Source: Neisseria leonii (GTDB lineage Bacteria; Pseudomonadota; Gammaproteobacteria; Burkholderiales; Neisseriaceae). Taken from it: a DNA stretch of 64,000 bases. The stretch lies in the NCBI RefSeq assembly GCF_028776105.2, contig NZ_CP145606.1, forward strand, positions 930,001-994,000. Reading direction: 5' to 3'. Shown piece by piece: positions 9,263 through 17,967 of the stretch. Position numbers and translations under genes: made by a program. A model generated the notes under the pieces. The model saw only the letters and a list, made by a program, of their open reading frames with translations. It did not search any database and was not told where the DNA came from. Within the stretch, counting starts at the first letter, position 1; each line of letters starts with the position of its first letter.

Positions 9263-10048
9263 TCAAACAGCCGGCGGCGGTATCAGCCCGCGTGCCGCCA
9301 AATAGTCCGCCACCTCGCCCATCGCGGCCGACAGATGCGGCTCGTTGCGGAAACTGTGCGGCGCACCCGCAATTTTCACCAGCCGCATATCGGCATAAGC
9401 GGCCGCCACCCGATCGGAATAGCCCACAGCCACCAATTCATCGGCCGTGCCGTGCAGCAGCAGCGCCGGCTGACGGTATCCGGCCATTTTCTCCAAAACG
9501 GGCAGACCGATAATATCGGTAAAAAAACGCCGCCCCACTTCCAGCCAGCCCCGGTAATCATACCGCTCCGGCACTTCACCGGGCGATGCAAACAGCCGCC
9601 CCGCATCTTCCGGCAGAATCATGGCCGGATAAAACAGCACCAGCGCCGCCACCGCCGCACCGGGTTCCACTGCCGCCAAACCCGCCGCCAATGCCCCCAT
9701 ACTCGCGCCGATCAGACCGGTTTTCTCCGCATCAATCCCCGGCCAGCGGCGGACCTCCTCCAACACGGTCAATAAATCGTCCCGCTCGGTCAGCAGCGAC
9801 ATATCGGCAATCTCCCCCTCGCTGCGGCTTTTCAAACCGCCGCCGCGAAAATCGCACAACACCACCGCAAACCCGCGCGCCGCCAGATTTTCCGCATAGG
9901 CAATCCCCGTCCGGTGCGAAGCGCCGAATTCGTGGCCGAACACCAAAGCCGGCACGGCTGCCGTACTGCGCGGCAGATAGGCTTTCAGATAAATCCGCCC
10001 GCCCGCCGCACCGGCAAACGATTCCCGAATATCGTAACGGTAAACCAT
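9263..10048 (-). CDS. alpha/beta hydrolase (dienelactone hydrolase-like)
   Basis: This 261-residue cytoplasmic hydrolase has the expected triad in order: nucleophile Ser116 in GASMGA, Asp203 in LLHGTADELV, and His231 in GAPHSF. An HEFGAS stretch near 39-44 fits the oxyanion region. The start is the ATG at 10046-10048, directly after AGGAGGGAAG; the open frame upstream overlaps the ppx promoter region and is not needed. It stands alone, divergent from ppx. The substrate cannot be predicted. Confidence 0.8.
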   Translation of the reverse strand: MVYRYDIRESFAGAAGGRIYLKAYLPRSTAAVPALVFGHEFGASHRTGIAYAENLAARGFAVVLCDFRGGGLKSRSEGEIADMSLLTERDDLLTVLEEVRRWPGIDAEKTGLIGASMGALAAGLAAVEPGAAVAALVLFYPAMILPEDAGRLFASPGEVPERYDYRGWLEVGRRFFTDIIGLPVLEKMAGYRQPALLLHGTADELVAVGYSDRVAAAYADMRLVKIAGAPHSFRNEPHLSAAMGEVADYLAARGLIPPPAV

Positions 10049-10260
10049 CTTCCCTCCTGTTGTCCCCGGCCGGTGAGGCCGTCTGAAAACGGTACCTGCC
10101 GCACAGGCCTGCCAGCTTACCCGTACACCGTCCGCCTGCCAAGCGCAAAACAGAACCTGAAAGCTAAAAACGGCAGCGCAAATTGCAGCCGCGACATTGC
10201 AGCTTTCAGACGGCCTGTTTACAATGTCGCCTTCATGCAAACCTGTGTCCCGTACCTTTT

Positions 10261-11769
10261 ATGAACCAATCCGCCCTGCCGATGCTGGCCTCTGTCGATC
10301 TCGGCTCCAACAGCTTCCGCCTGCAAATCTGCCAGAACCTCAACGGCCAGCCGCAAGTGGTCGATTCCATTAAAGAAATGGTACGCCTGGCTGCCGGACT
10401 GGACGAGCAGAAAAATCTCGACGAAGCCTCCCAGCAGCGCGCATTGGCCTGCCTGTCGCAATTTGGCGAACGCCTGCGCGGCTTTTCTCCCGACCAAGTA
10501 CGCGCCGTCGCCACTAACACTTTCCGCGTCGCCCAAAACATCGGCAGCTTTCTGCCCAAAGCCGAAGCGGCACTGGGTTTCCCGATTGAAATTGTGGCCG
10601 GACGCGAAGAGGCGCGGCTGATTTACACCGGCGTGGTACACACACTGCCGCCCAACGGGCGCAATATGCTGGTCGTCGATATCGGCGGCGGCTCCACCGA
10701 ATTTATCATCGGTTCCCAGTTGCAGCCGCTGCATACCGAAAGCCTGCCCTTAGGCTGCGTAACGTACAGCCTGGCCTTTTTCCGCCACAATAAAATCCAG
10801 ACTCAGGATTTTCAGACGGCCATTACCGCCGCGCGCGCCGAAATCCAGCGCATCAGCAAAATGTACAAACGCACGGGCTGGGAATTTGCCGTCGGCACCT
10901 CGGGGTCGGCCAAAGCCATACGCGATGTACTGGCGGCCGAAGCGGGCAATCTGGAAGAATCCATCACCTACGCCGGCATGAAAAAGCTGGCCGGACGCAT
11001 CGCTGCGGCAGGCAGCACCAAAAAAGCCCGCCTCGAAGGGCTGAAAGCCGAGCGCACCGAAGTCTTTGCCGGCGGACTGGCGGTGATGATGGCCGTTTTT
11101 GAAGAACTGGAAGTCGAATCGATGATTATCACCGATGCCGCCCTGCGCGACGGTGTGTTTTACGACTTAATCGGCCGCCAGCTCAATGAAGACCTGCGCG
11201 AGCAGACCGTGGCGCAGTTTCAAAAACGCTACCATGTCTCGCTCAGTCAGGCACAGCGGGTGGGCGAAACCGCGCGGCTGTTTTTCGACAGCCTCAGCCG
11301 GAACGCAGATGCCCCGACCCGCCAATACTGGCACCACTATATCCGCTGGGCGGCGGCACTGCACGAAATCGGCACCGACATCGCCTATACCGCCTACCAC
11401 AAACACACCGCCTACATCCTGGAACAGGCCGATATGCCCGGTTTTTCGCGCAAAGACCAGCAGCTGCTCTCCATACTGACGCTCGGCCAGCGCGGCGACG
11501 TGCGCAAGCTGTTGGAGCCGGTCGGCGGCAACCGCCTGATGTGGCTGGCACTGTTCTCCCTGCGGCTGGCCGTTTTGTTCTGCCGTGCGCGCCTGCCGCT
11601 ATCTCTGCCCGCCGATACCCGCCTGCACTATGAGGCGAAAGATGCCAATCTGGTACTGCAAATCAGCGGCCGCTGGCTGGAAGAAAACCCCCTGACTGCC
11701 GGTGCTTTGGCACAGGAAATCGGTCTGTGGGACAAAATCGGCACTCGTTTCGTCATCTCCGCCCAATAA
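10261..11769 (+). CDS. ppx: exopolyphosphatase / Ppx-GppA family phosphatase
   Basis: This 502-residue enzyme removes terminal phosphate from polyphosphate and may hydrolyse pppGpp. The ASVDLGSNSFRLQ motif at about 11-23 and VVDIGGGSTEFI near 138-149 are the two ASKHA nucleotide-binding motifs. A C-terminal HD-like helical region follows, as in E. coli Ppx (513 residues). I start at MNQSALPML (10261), not at the open upstream codons. A thioesterase follows 11 bp later, so the two may be co-transcribed. Confidence 0.9.
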   Translation: MNQSALPMLASVDLGSNSFRLQICQNLNGQPQVVDSIKEMVRLAAGLDEQKNLDEASQQRALACLSQFGERLRGFSPDQVRAVATNTFRVAQNIGSFLPKAEAALGFPIEIVAGREEARLIYTGVVHTLPPNGRNMLVVDIGGGSTEFIIGSQLQPLHTESLPLGCVTYSLAFFRHNKIQTQDFQTAITAARAEIQRISKMYKRTGWEFAVGTSGSAKAIRDVLAAEAGNLEESITYAGMKKLAGRIAAAGSTKKARLEGLKAERTEVFAGGLAVMMAVFEELEVESMIITDAALRDGVFYDLIGRQLNEDLREQTVAQFQKRYHVSLSQAQRVGETARLFFDSLSRNADAPTRQYWHHYIRWAAALHEIGTDIAYTAYHKHTAYILEQADMPGFSRKDQQLLSILTLGQRGDVRKLLEPVGGNRLMWLALFSLRLAVLFCRARLPLSLPADTRLHYEAKDANLVLQISGRWLEENPLTAGALAQEIGLWDKIGTRFVISAQ

Positions 11770-11780
11770 CCTGCCGCCCC

Positions 11781-12266
11781 ATGAACACACGCACCGACCA
11801 ACTGCCGCAGCACGAGCTGCAAATGACGGTTTTAATGACCCCCGACATGGCCAACTTCAACGGCAATGTACACGGCGGCGACTTGCTCAAACTGCTAGAC
11901 CAAGTCGCCTATGCCTGCGCCAGCCGTTACAGCGGCCATTACTGCGTTACCCTGTCGGTCGATCAGGTAACGTTCAAAGAACCGATTTATGTCGGCGAGC
12001 TGGTTACTTTTCTGGCCAGCGTCAATCTGGTCGGCCGTACTTCGATGGAAATCGGCATCCGCGTGGAAGCGCACAATATCCGCGAGCGCACCGTGCGCCA
12101 CACCAATTCCTGCTATTTCACCATGGTGGCCGTGGAAAACGGCCGTCCCGCACCCGTGCCGCCGCTGCCCGCCGGCAACGAACTGCAACGCTGCCGCCGG
12201 CAGGCGGCCGAGCAGCGCAAAGCCCAACGCTTAAACCGGCAGCAGGCCGGCTGCACCGAATGTTGA
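11781..12266 (+). CDS. acyl-CoA thioesterase (hotdog fold, YciA-like)
   Basis: This 161-residue protein is predicted to hydrolyse acyl-CoA thioesters in the cytoplasm. The MTPDMANFNGNVHGGDLLKL region holds the conserved N-x-x-G-x-x-H-G-G-D/L catalytic pattern of hotdog acyl-CoA hydrolases. A basic, Gln-rich tail follows from about 135. It begins 11 bp after ppx with a poor ribosome-binding site, so it may depend on translational coupling. The physiological substrate is unknown. Confidence 0.85.
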   Translation: MNTRTDQLPQHELQMTVLMTPDMANFNGNVHGGDLLKLLDQVAYACASRYSGHYCVTLSVDQVTFKEPIYVGELVTFLASVNLVGRTSMEIGIRVEAHNIRERTVRHTNSCYFTMVAVENGRPAPVPPLPAGNELQRCRRQAAEQRKAQRLNRQQAGCTEC

Positions 12267-12331
12267 ACCCTTGTGCCGCACCGCGCCTCTGTTCAGACGG
12301 CCTGCCGCACCGTTATTTTTAGGAATCCGCC

Positions 12332-12952
12332 ATGTTTACCGGCATCGTACAGGGCACGGGCGAAATCACCGCCGTTACCGAAGAAACGAATTTCCGCACC
12401 CACACCGTGCGCCTGCCCGCCCATATGGCGGGCAACCTGCAAACCGGCGCATCGGTCGCCCACAACGGCTGCTGTCTGACCGTTACCGCCGTCCGGGGCT
12501 GCGAAGCCACATTCGACCTGATGCGCGAAACGCTGGAAAAAACCAACTTAGGCCGTCTGAAAACCGGCGATGCCGTCAATCTGGAACGCGCCGCCCGCTT
12601 CGGCGACGAAATCGGCGGCCACGTCATGAGCGGCCACATCATCGCCACCACCGCCATCACCCGCATCGAACAGTCCGGCCGCAACCGCACCGTCTGGTTT
12701 GCCCTGCCGCCCGGGCTGTCGCCCTATATCCTCACCAAAGGCTTTATCGGTCTGGACGGATGCAGCCTGACCGTAGGCGAAGTGGAAGCAAACGCATTCT
12801 GTGTCCACCTCATTCCCGAAACCCTGTCCGCCACCCTCTTCGGCCGCCGCCGGCCAGGCGACCTCATCAACGTCGAAATCGACGCGCAAACCCAAGCCGT
12901 TGTCGATACCGTTACCCGCATACTGGCACAATCAAACGGCCGCAACACCTGA
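12332..12952 (+). CDS. ribE: riboflavin synthase alpha subunit
   Basis: This 206-residue enzyme converts two 6,7-dimethyl-8-ribityllumazines to riboflavin. It has the two internal lumazine-binding repeats: MFTGIVQGTG with NGCCLTVTAV in the first, and MSGHI with DGCSLTVGEV in the second. AGGAATCCGCC precedes the ATG. ribB lies 35 bp downstream on the same strand. No FMN riboswitch is visible in the short upstream gap. Confidence 0.95.
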   Translation: MFTGIVQGTGEITAVTEETNFRTHTVRLPAHMAGNLQTGASVAHNGCCLTVTAVRGCEATFDLMRETLEKTNLGRLKTGDAVNLERAARFGDEIGGHVMSGHIIATTAITRIEQSGRNRTVWFALPPGLSPYILTKGFIGLDGCSLTVGEVEANAFCVHLIPETLSATLFGRRRPGDLINVEIDAQTQAVVDTVTRILAQSNGRNT

Positions 12953-12987
12953 TTCAGACGGCCTGAAACACCAACAAGGAACCCACC

Positions 12988-14076
12988 ATGCCCATCGCCC
13001 CCATTACCGACATCATCGCCGACATCAAAGCCGGCAAAATGGTCATCATCACCGATGCCGAAGACCGCGAAAACGAAGGCGACTTGGTGATGGCCGCCCA
13101 ATTCGTTACCCCGCAGGCCATCAACTTTATGATCAAACACGCCCGCGGCCTGGTTTGCCTGCCGATGAACGACGAATTGGTGGACCGGCTGCAACTGCCG
13201 CAGATGACGCAGAAAAACGGCGCGCAATACGGCACCAACTTCACCGTTTCCATCGAAGCGGCACACGGTATTTCCACCGGCATTTCCGCCGCCGACCGCG
13301 CGCTGACCATTCAGACGGCCGTCTCGCCCGCCGTGAAACCCGAAGACATCGTCCAGCCCGGCCATATCTTCCCCTTACGCGCACAAAAAGGCGGCGTACT
13401 CGTGCGCGCAGGGCACACCGAAGCCGCCGTTGATTTGGCGCAGATGGCCGGTTTGTCGGGCGCGGGCGTCATCTGCGAAATCCTCAACGACGACGGCACG
13501 ATGGCGCGTATGCCCGAATTGATGAAATTTGCCGAAGAACACGGCCTGAAAATCGGTACCATCGCCGACTTAATCGAATACCGCAGCCGCACCGAAAGCC
13601 TGCTCGAAGAAATGGGCGACACCGCCGTCCAAACGCCGTGGGGCGGATTCCGCCAACACGTTTATGTAGACAAACTGACCGGCGAAACCCACCTGGCCCT
13701 GGTCAAAGGCACCATTTCGCCCGATAAAGAAACCTTGGTGCGCGTACACGAACCGTTTTCCGTCATGGACTTTATTCAGGCCGACCCCAACCACTCATGG
13801 CCGCTGCCCGCCGCCCTTGCCCATATCCAACAGGCCGACAGCGGCGTGCTGATTCTGCTGCACCGCACCGAAGACGGCAGTGCGCTGCTCGAACGCACCC
13901 TGCCGAAAAACAGTTTCCAAGTGAAAAAATGGGACCGCAAAACCTACGGCATCGGCGCGCAGATTCTGGCCGGACTGGGCGTGCAGAAAATGCGCGTGAT
14001 GGGCAAACCCTCGGCCATGAACGGACTGACCGGCTTCGGCCTGGAAGTGGCGGGCTTCGACGAAGCTCCCGCCTGA
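12988..14076 (+). CDS. ribB: 3,4-dihydroxy-2-butanone-4-phosphate synthase with degenerate GTP cyclohydrolase II domain
   Basis: The N-terminal half (1 to about 205) makes dihydroxybutanone phosphate from ribulose 5-phosphate. It keeps DAEDRENEGDL near 25-35 and GHTEAAVDLA near 150. The C-terminal half (about 210-362) is the GTP cyclohydrolase II fold, but I cannot find the zinc-binding Cys-x10-Cys-x-Cys pattern or an R-C-D-C-G motif. Cyclohydrolase activity is therefore unlikely and the symbol ribB suits better than ribBA. AAGGAACCCACC precedes the start. It probably forms an operon with ribE. Confidence 0.92.
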   Translation: MPIAPITDIIADIKAGKMVIITDAEDRENEGDLVMAAQFVTPQAINFMIKHARGLVCLPMNDELVDRLQLPQMTQKNGAQYGTNFTVSIEAAHGISTGISAADRALTIQTAVSPAVKPEDIVQPGHIFPLRAQKGGVLVRAGHTEAAVDLAQMAGLSGAGVICEILNDDGTMARMPELMKFAEEHGLKIGTIADLIEYRSRTESLLEEMGDTAVQTPWGGFRQHVYVDKLTGETHLALVKGTISPDKETLVRVHEPFSVMDFIQADPNHSWPLPAALAHIQQADSGVLILLHRTEDGSALLERTLPKNSFQVKKWDRKTYGIGAQILAGLGVQKMRVMGKPSAMNGLTGFGLEVAGFDEAPA

Positions 14077-14171
14077 GTACTGCCCGAACCGGCCATACCG
14101 TCGCCACCCTGACAACTCGCGGACGGCTCCATCACCACCCACACCCGCCAAGCGGATACGGAAGACAAAAA

Positions 14172-14405
14172 ATGCGTTTGCACACAGGTTCCATCATTAT
14201 CTTAATCTGCGGTCTGGCCGCGCTGATTCCCGGCCTGATGACTCTGCTCGGCTTCGGCGAACAGATACATGCCCTGCTCGACGAACCCATTGCCGCCGTC
14301 GCCCTGCTGGCCATCGGCGTTTCCTGCCTGTCGGCCGCCCTCTTCCCGCTGGCCGCCACCTATCTGACCCGCAGGGAGCAAGGCAAAAAAACCTTCGACG
14401 ATTAA
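14172..14405 (+). CDS. small two-helix membrane protein
   Basis: This 77-residue protein has two hydrophobic segments (about 7-27 and 40-63) and a charged end (TRREQGKKTFDD). I do not recognise a family. The frame stays open far upstream, inside ribB, but that part is only ribB in another frame. The start at 14172 gives a compact membrane protein after a weak purine-rich site. An inverted-DUS terminator follows directly. Confidence 0.55.
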   Translation: MRLHTGSIIILICGLAALIPGLMTLLGFGEQIHALLDEPIAAVALLAIGVSCLSAALFPLAATYLTRREQGKKTFDD

Positions 14406-14420
14406 ATCCGCCCCTAACCT

Positions 14421-14458
14421 GGCCGTCTGAAACCGCAAAATGGTATTTCAGACGGCCT
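14421..14458 (+). terminator. inverted-DUS terminator
   Basis: GGCCGTCTGAAA pairs with TTTCAGACGGCC over 12 bp, 15 bp after the small membrane protein gene. The 190 bp that follow, up to 14652, hold nothing I recognise. Confidence 0.75.
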
Positions 14459-14651
14459 GTAAAACAGCACACCGTACCGGACGGCTCCGAACAGCTTGTC
14501 CTGTACGGTTGCTTAGTATTTGACTGAAGATAAAATCTGTTTGCGGCTTGACTTCTGCCAAACAGCCGACTGCCTTGAACAGGTAATACCGCCCTACTGT
14601 TTATCGGTACAGACGGTATTTTGCTTGTACCATATCAGCTTGTGTACCGGG

Positions 14652-15518
14652 TCAGCGTTTCATCACCGCTGCCACATCATCAAAGACTTTTTTTGCCTCT
14701 AGCGTAAAAGTCGCCGCCATAAAGACATGGAAGGCTTTTTCAAAAATGTGCAGCTTGTGCGGCGTGTTGGTCATGGAGAGCTTTTCGGCGAGTTTTTGCA
14801 CATCGGGATACAAAATATCATAAGTGCCTTGATAGATATGCAAAGGCGGCAAATCGTTCAAGTGGTCAAAAATCGGGCTGACGAACGGGTCGCTAACCGC
14901 TCGGCTGCCTGCCCAAGCTTGTCCGCACCAAGCCAGACCATCTTTGGCAAGCATCGGGTCGTGCGGAGCGACTTCGGAGATATTTGGATTATCGAGCGTC
15001 CAATTAAGGGCGGGGGAGAATAAGAAAACCGCTTTGGGCAAAGGCTTGTTTTGATTACGCAAAGCGATGGCAAGCACCAATGACAGGTTGCCACCTGCCG
15101 AGTCGCCAGCGACAAAGACCTCGTCAGTTTGCTGTGCGTACAAGTCCAGCAAAATCAGCAATTCGCTGTCAATCGTGGCATAAGGGGCGAGGCGGTAAAT
15201 CGGTACAACGACACGGCAGCCTGTGCGTTTGATGATGGCGTGGATAATATGCCAGTGTGCTGATACCAAGTCATGAACAAAAGCACCGCCGTGGATATAA
15301 ATCAGTGTCTGCGTTGGTTGGCTATTTTTTGGGCAGAGGGTAATGACTTGCCGCTCTTGGAAATATTCCACGCTAACATCACAGCTTTTCTTGATGCCGT
15401 CTGAAATGTCAGCACGGGGCGCGGCAAAGCGGATATCTTCTTGAATGGATTGTACCGATTCAAAGGCGTTGGGCTTTAAGGCGAGCAGTTTGCGTAGAGC
15501 GTCTTGGATTAAGGACAT
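14652..15518 (-). CDS. alpha/beta hydrolase, hormone-sensitive lipase (HSL) family esterase
   Basis: This 288-residue esterase or lipase has the HSL-family oxyanion motif HGGAF (76-80), nucleophile Ser140 in GDSAGGNL, Asp234 in YQGTYDILYPD and His264 in KAFHVF. No signal peptide is visible, so it is probably cytoplasmic. The gene is clearly more AT-rich than its neighbours and lacks internal DUS copies, which suggests acquisition from a lower-GC relative. It stands alone between a plus-strand housekeeping run and a plus-strand exported protein gene. The substrate is unknown. Confidence 0.82.
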   Translation of the reverse strand: MSLIQDALRKLLALKPNAFESVQSIQEDIRFAAPRADISDGIKKSCDVSVEYFQERQVITLCPKNSQPTQTLIYIHGGAFVHDLVSAHWHIIHAIIKRTGCRVVVPIYRLAPYATIDSELLILLDLYAQQTDEVFVAGDSAGGNLSLVLAIALRNQNKPLPKAVFLFSPALNWTLDNPNISEVAPHDPMLAKDGLAWCGQAWAGSRAVSDPFVSPIFDHLNDLPPLHIYQGTYDILYPDVQKLAEKLSMTNTPHKLHIFEKAFHVFMAATFTLEAKKVFDDVAAVMKR

Positions 15519-15819
15519 AATAACATCTTGTTTTATAAAATTAAATAAATTATAGCATAATTAAAGAAGAGGGTGGGCAAGCGGCAAAACGGCGGATTTG
15601 TCTCAGAGAATGTGAACCGTGCCGGATTGAATATTCTGTTCTCTTTTGCCGCTGCCAATCCATGAAAAAATACATACGGGCCTGAAAGCGGTATACCGCC
15701 TTCCGGCATGCACCAATCGGCAGAACCAACCACCTGTCATCCAATATTCACCGGAACGTTATTTTACCGTCATCATGTCCTGCTACGCTTTCTAGGTTTC
15801 CAACCGATACCATCAAACC
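15519..15819. other. intergenic gap, nothing recognised
   Basis: This 300 bp gap separates the divergent esterase and phytase-like genes. The part next to the esterase is AT-rich and probably holds its promoter. I see no ORF, RNA gene, REP or full DUS pair. Confidence 0.4.
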
Positions 15820-17010
15820 ATGAACAAACAACTGATCGGCTTCTTGGCCGTCCTGCCTGCCTTGGCCTCCGCCCAGGCCACCCTGACCGCTTTCGCCAAA
15901 CTGCCGGTCGAAACCTATGCCGCCGGGCCCGCCTCCGGTGCGGCCGTCAAAGGTGCCAACGGCATCCACCCGCCCTTCAAAGCCCAACCCGTACAGGGCT
16001 TTTCCGGCGCACTGAAAAACCGAGACGGCAGCTACACCGTCTTGGCCGACAACGGCTTCGGCGCGCAGGACAACTCGGCCGATTTCCTGCTGCGCCTCTA
16101 CCGCATCCGTCCAGAATGGCGCACCGCCGCAGGCGGCAGCGGCACGGTCGGCATACTCGGTTTCACCGCCCTGCGCGACCCCGGCAAACTGATCGGCTTT
16201 AACATCGTCAATCAGCATACGCCCGACCGCCTGCTGACCGGTGCCGATTTCGACCCCGAATCCGTCCAGCGTGCGCCCGACGGCAGCTACTGGATAGGAG
16301 AAGAATTCGGCCCGTTCCTGCTCCATTTCAGTTCGGACGGCATTTTGCTCGACGCCCCTTTCCCCCTGCCTGATCCCGCCGCACCCGGCCGTATGCTGCA
16401 TTCGCCGCAAAACCGCACGGCCGGTACGGCAGGCCCGGCCAAAGTACAGCAAAGCGGCGGTTTCGAGGGGATGGCGATTTCGCCCGACGGCCGCTATCTC
16501 TACCCCATGCTGGAAAAACCGCTGGCCGGTGCTGCGGCAAGGCAGCTGCTGATTTTCCAGTTCGACTTGAAGAAAAAAGCCTATACCGGCCGCCATTTCC
16601 TGTTCGACCTCGACCCCGAAGCCACCGCCATCGGCGACTTCCAAATGCTCACTGCGCAAACCGGCCTGCTGATCGAGCGCGACGACCGGCAGAACCGCCC
16701 CGATGCACACAAGAAACTGGTGCGCATCACCCTAGGCGAAAGCGGCCAAACCGTCAAACGCGAAACCGTGGCCGATTTGATGAATATCCGCAATCCGCAT
16801 CTGCTCTACGGCAAGCCGCGCAGCGGCGACACCGGTACCGGCAAAACATTCAGTTTCCCGTTTTTCACCATCGAAAATATTGTTGTCGAAAGCTCTGATA
16901 CCGTTACCGTACTCAATGACAACAACTTTCCTTTCTCCAACGGCCGCAATGCCAAATTGGCCGACGACAACGAAATCATCCGCCTGAGACTGCCCAAACG
17001 GCTGTACTGA
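15820..17010 (+). CDS. exported esterase-like/phytase-like beta-propeller protein
   Basis: This 396-residue protein has a signal peptide (MNKQLIGFLAVLPALASA, cleavage near 18) and the phytase-like domain. Supporting motifs are QGFSGAL and LADNGFGAQDNSADF near 70-90, FDPESVQ and GEEFGPF near 150-170, and EGMAISPDGRYLYP near 215. The family is a secreted or periplasmic propeller often linked to phosphoester hydrolysis, but its reaction is poorly defined. A strong hairpin terminator follows. Confidence 0.8.
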   Translation: MNKQLIGFLAVLPALASAQATLTAFAKLPVETYAAGPASGAAVKGANGIHPPFKAQPVQGFSGALKNRDGSYTVLADNGFGAQDNSADFLLRLYRIRPEWRTAAGGSGTVGILGFTALRDPGKLIGFNIVNQHTPDRLLTGADFDPESVQRAPDGSYWIGEEFGPFLLHFSSDGILLDAPFPLPDPAAPGRMLHSPQNRTAGTAGPAKVQQSGGFEGMAISPDGRYLYPMLEKPLAGAAARQLLIFQFDLKKKAYTGRHFLFDLDPEATAIGDFQMLTAQTGLLIERDDRQNRPDAHKKLVRITLGESGQTVKRETVADLMNIRNPHLLYGKPRSGDTGTGKTFSFPFFTIENIVVESSDTVTVLNDNNFPFSNGRNAKLADDNEIIRLRLPKRLY

Positions 17011-17026
17011 AACCGCTGAAACAGGC

Positions 17027-17070
17027 AACAGTCCCGTATATCGGCCGATATACGGGACTGTTTTCTTTCT
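17027..17070 (+). terminator. perfect-stem intrinsic terminator
   Basis: AACAGTCCCGTATATCGG is followed by its exact complement and then TTTTCTTTCT. The stem is about 17 bp. It ends the phytase-like gene and is not DUS-based. Confidence 0.9.
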
Positions 17071-17134
17071 GTTTGACGGCCCGCAGGCAAGACCCTCATT
17101 CCGCAGAGGAGTCATCCCAACCGTCCGGCAAAAC

Positions 17135-17887
17135 CTATTCTGCCGGACTGCCGCCCAAAGCCTGCTGTTCTGCCAACAGCAAGGCACGGGCGGCCTGCGC
17201 ATATTCCCTGCGTCCTCCGGCAGGCGGAACCGGCGGCAGAAAATGTAGCTCGGCCCTCATACCGTGCCGGCTACAAATGGTTTTAATGGACTGCCAAAGA
17301 CTGGTATCGCCGCAATAGGCGGCGGCAGGATTGGGACTGCCGTCGGGATTCGGATAACGGCAGAGGACAGGCACCACAGGCGTACCGCTGTCGAGTGCCG
17401 CCTGAAAAAAACTGCTTTTAAACGGCAGAATCGTCCGCCCTTCGGAACTGGTCCCCTCGGGAAACAGGGTAACCGTTGCCCCGCCTGCCAGCGCATCGGT
17501 TACGGCCCGGACTTTGGCACTGTTGCCGCTGTCTTTGCTGCGGGCGACATAAACGGTTTGCGCCTGAGTCGCCAGATAACCGATCAGCGGCCAGCGCGCC
17601 ACATCGTCTTTGGCCACAAAACGGTTGGGCAGTACGGCATTGACGGCCATAATGTCGAGCCAGGAAATATGGTTGCAGACCAGCAGCTGCCCGCGCAGTT
17701 CAGGAACGCGGCCATAGACATTCAGTGTGATGCCGCAGGCGGCCAGTACGCGGCGCGACCAGATTTGAATCGCACGCAGCTTGCGCGGCGGCGTGTAGAA
17801 CGGAAACAGGAAAAACATTTCGGCCGTGCCGTAAATCAGGCAGGCGGCAATGCGCAACAGACGGAAAAACAGGCGTAATCGGGTCAT
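17135..17887 (-). CDS. 1-acyl-glycerol-3-phosphate / lyso-ornithine lipid acyltransferase
   Basis: This 250-residue membrane-associated acyltransferase has the PlsC motif NHISWLD (His73, Asp78) and FPEGTS (142-147). An N-terminal hydrophobic segment lies near 12-32. The gene just upstream is OlsB-like, so the pair resembles olsBA, where this enzyme would add the second fatty acid to lyso-ornithine. A phosphatidic acid role is the alternative. The start at 17885-17887 gives the family-length protein; the longer open frame runs through a DUS hairpin. Confidence 0.82.
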   Translation of the reverse strand: MTRLRLFFRLLRIAACLIYGTAEMFFLFPFYTPPRKLRAIQIWSRRVLAACGITLNVYGRVPELRGQLLVCNHISWLDIMAVNAVLPNRFVAKDDVARWPLIGYLATQAQTVYVARSKDSGNSAKVRAVTDALAGGATVTLFPEGTSSEGRTILPFKSSFFQAALDSGTPVVPVLCRYPNPDGSPNPAAAYCGDTSLWQSIKTICSRHGMRAELHFLPPVPPAGGRREYAQAARALLLAEQQALGGSPAE

Positions 17888-17901
17888 AAATTCAACAAGG
17901 C

Positions 17902-17943
17902 AGGCCGTCTGAAAACCGGCAGAATCCGTTTTCAGACGGCCTT
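17902..17943 (-). terminator. inverted-DUS hairpin inside the acyltransferase pair
   Basis: Two opposed DUS copies lie in the 80 bp between the GNAT gene and the PlsC-like gene, which are on the same strand. The hairpin could stop part of the transcription entering the second gene. Confidence 0.6.
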
Positions 17944-17967
17944 CACGGTAACATTCGGCAAAGATGG

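Noticed and set aside
14520..14702. 60-codon plus-strand frame
   Set aside because: No ribosome-binding site, no recognisable domain and overlap with the end of the esterase gene.
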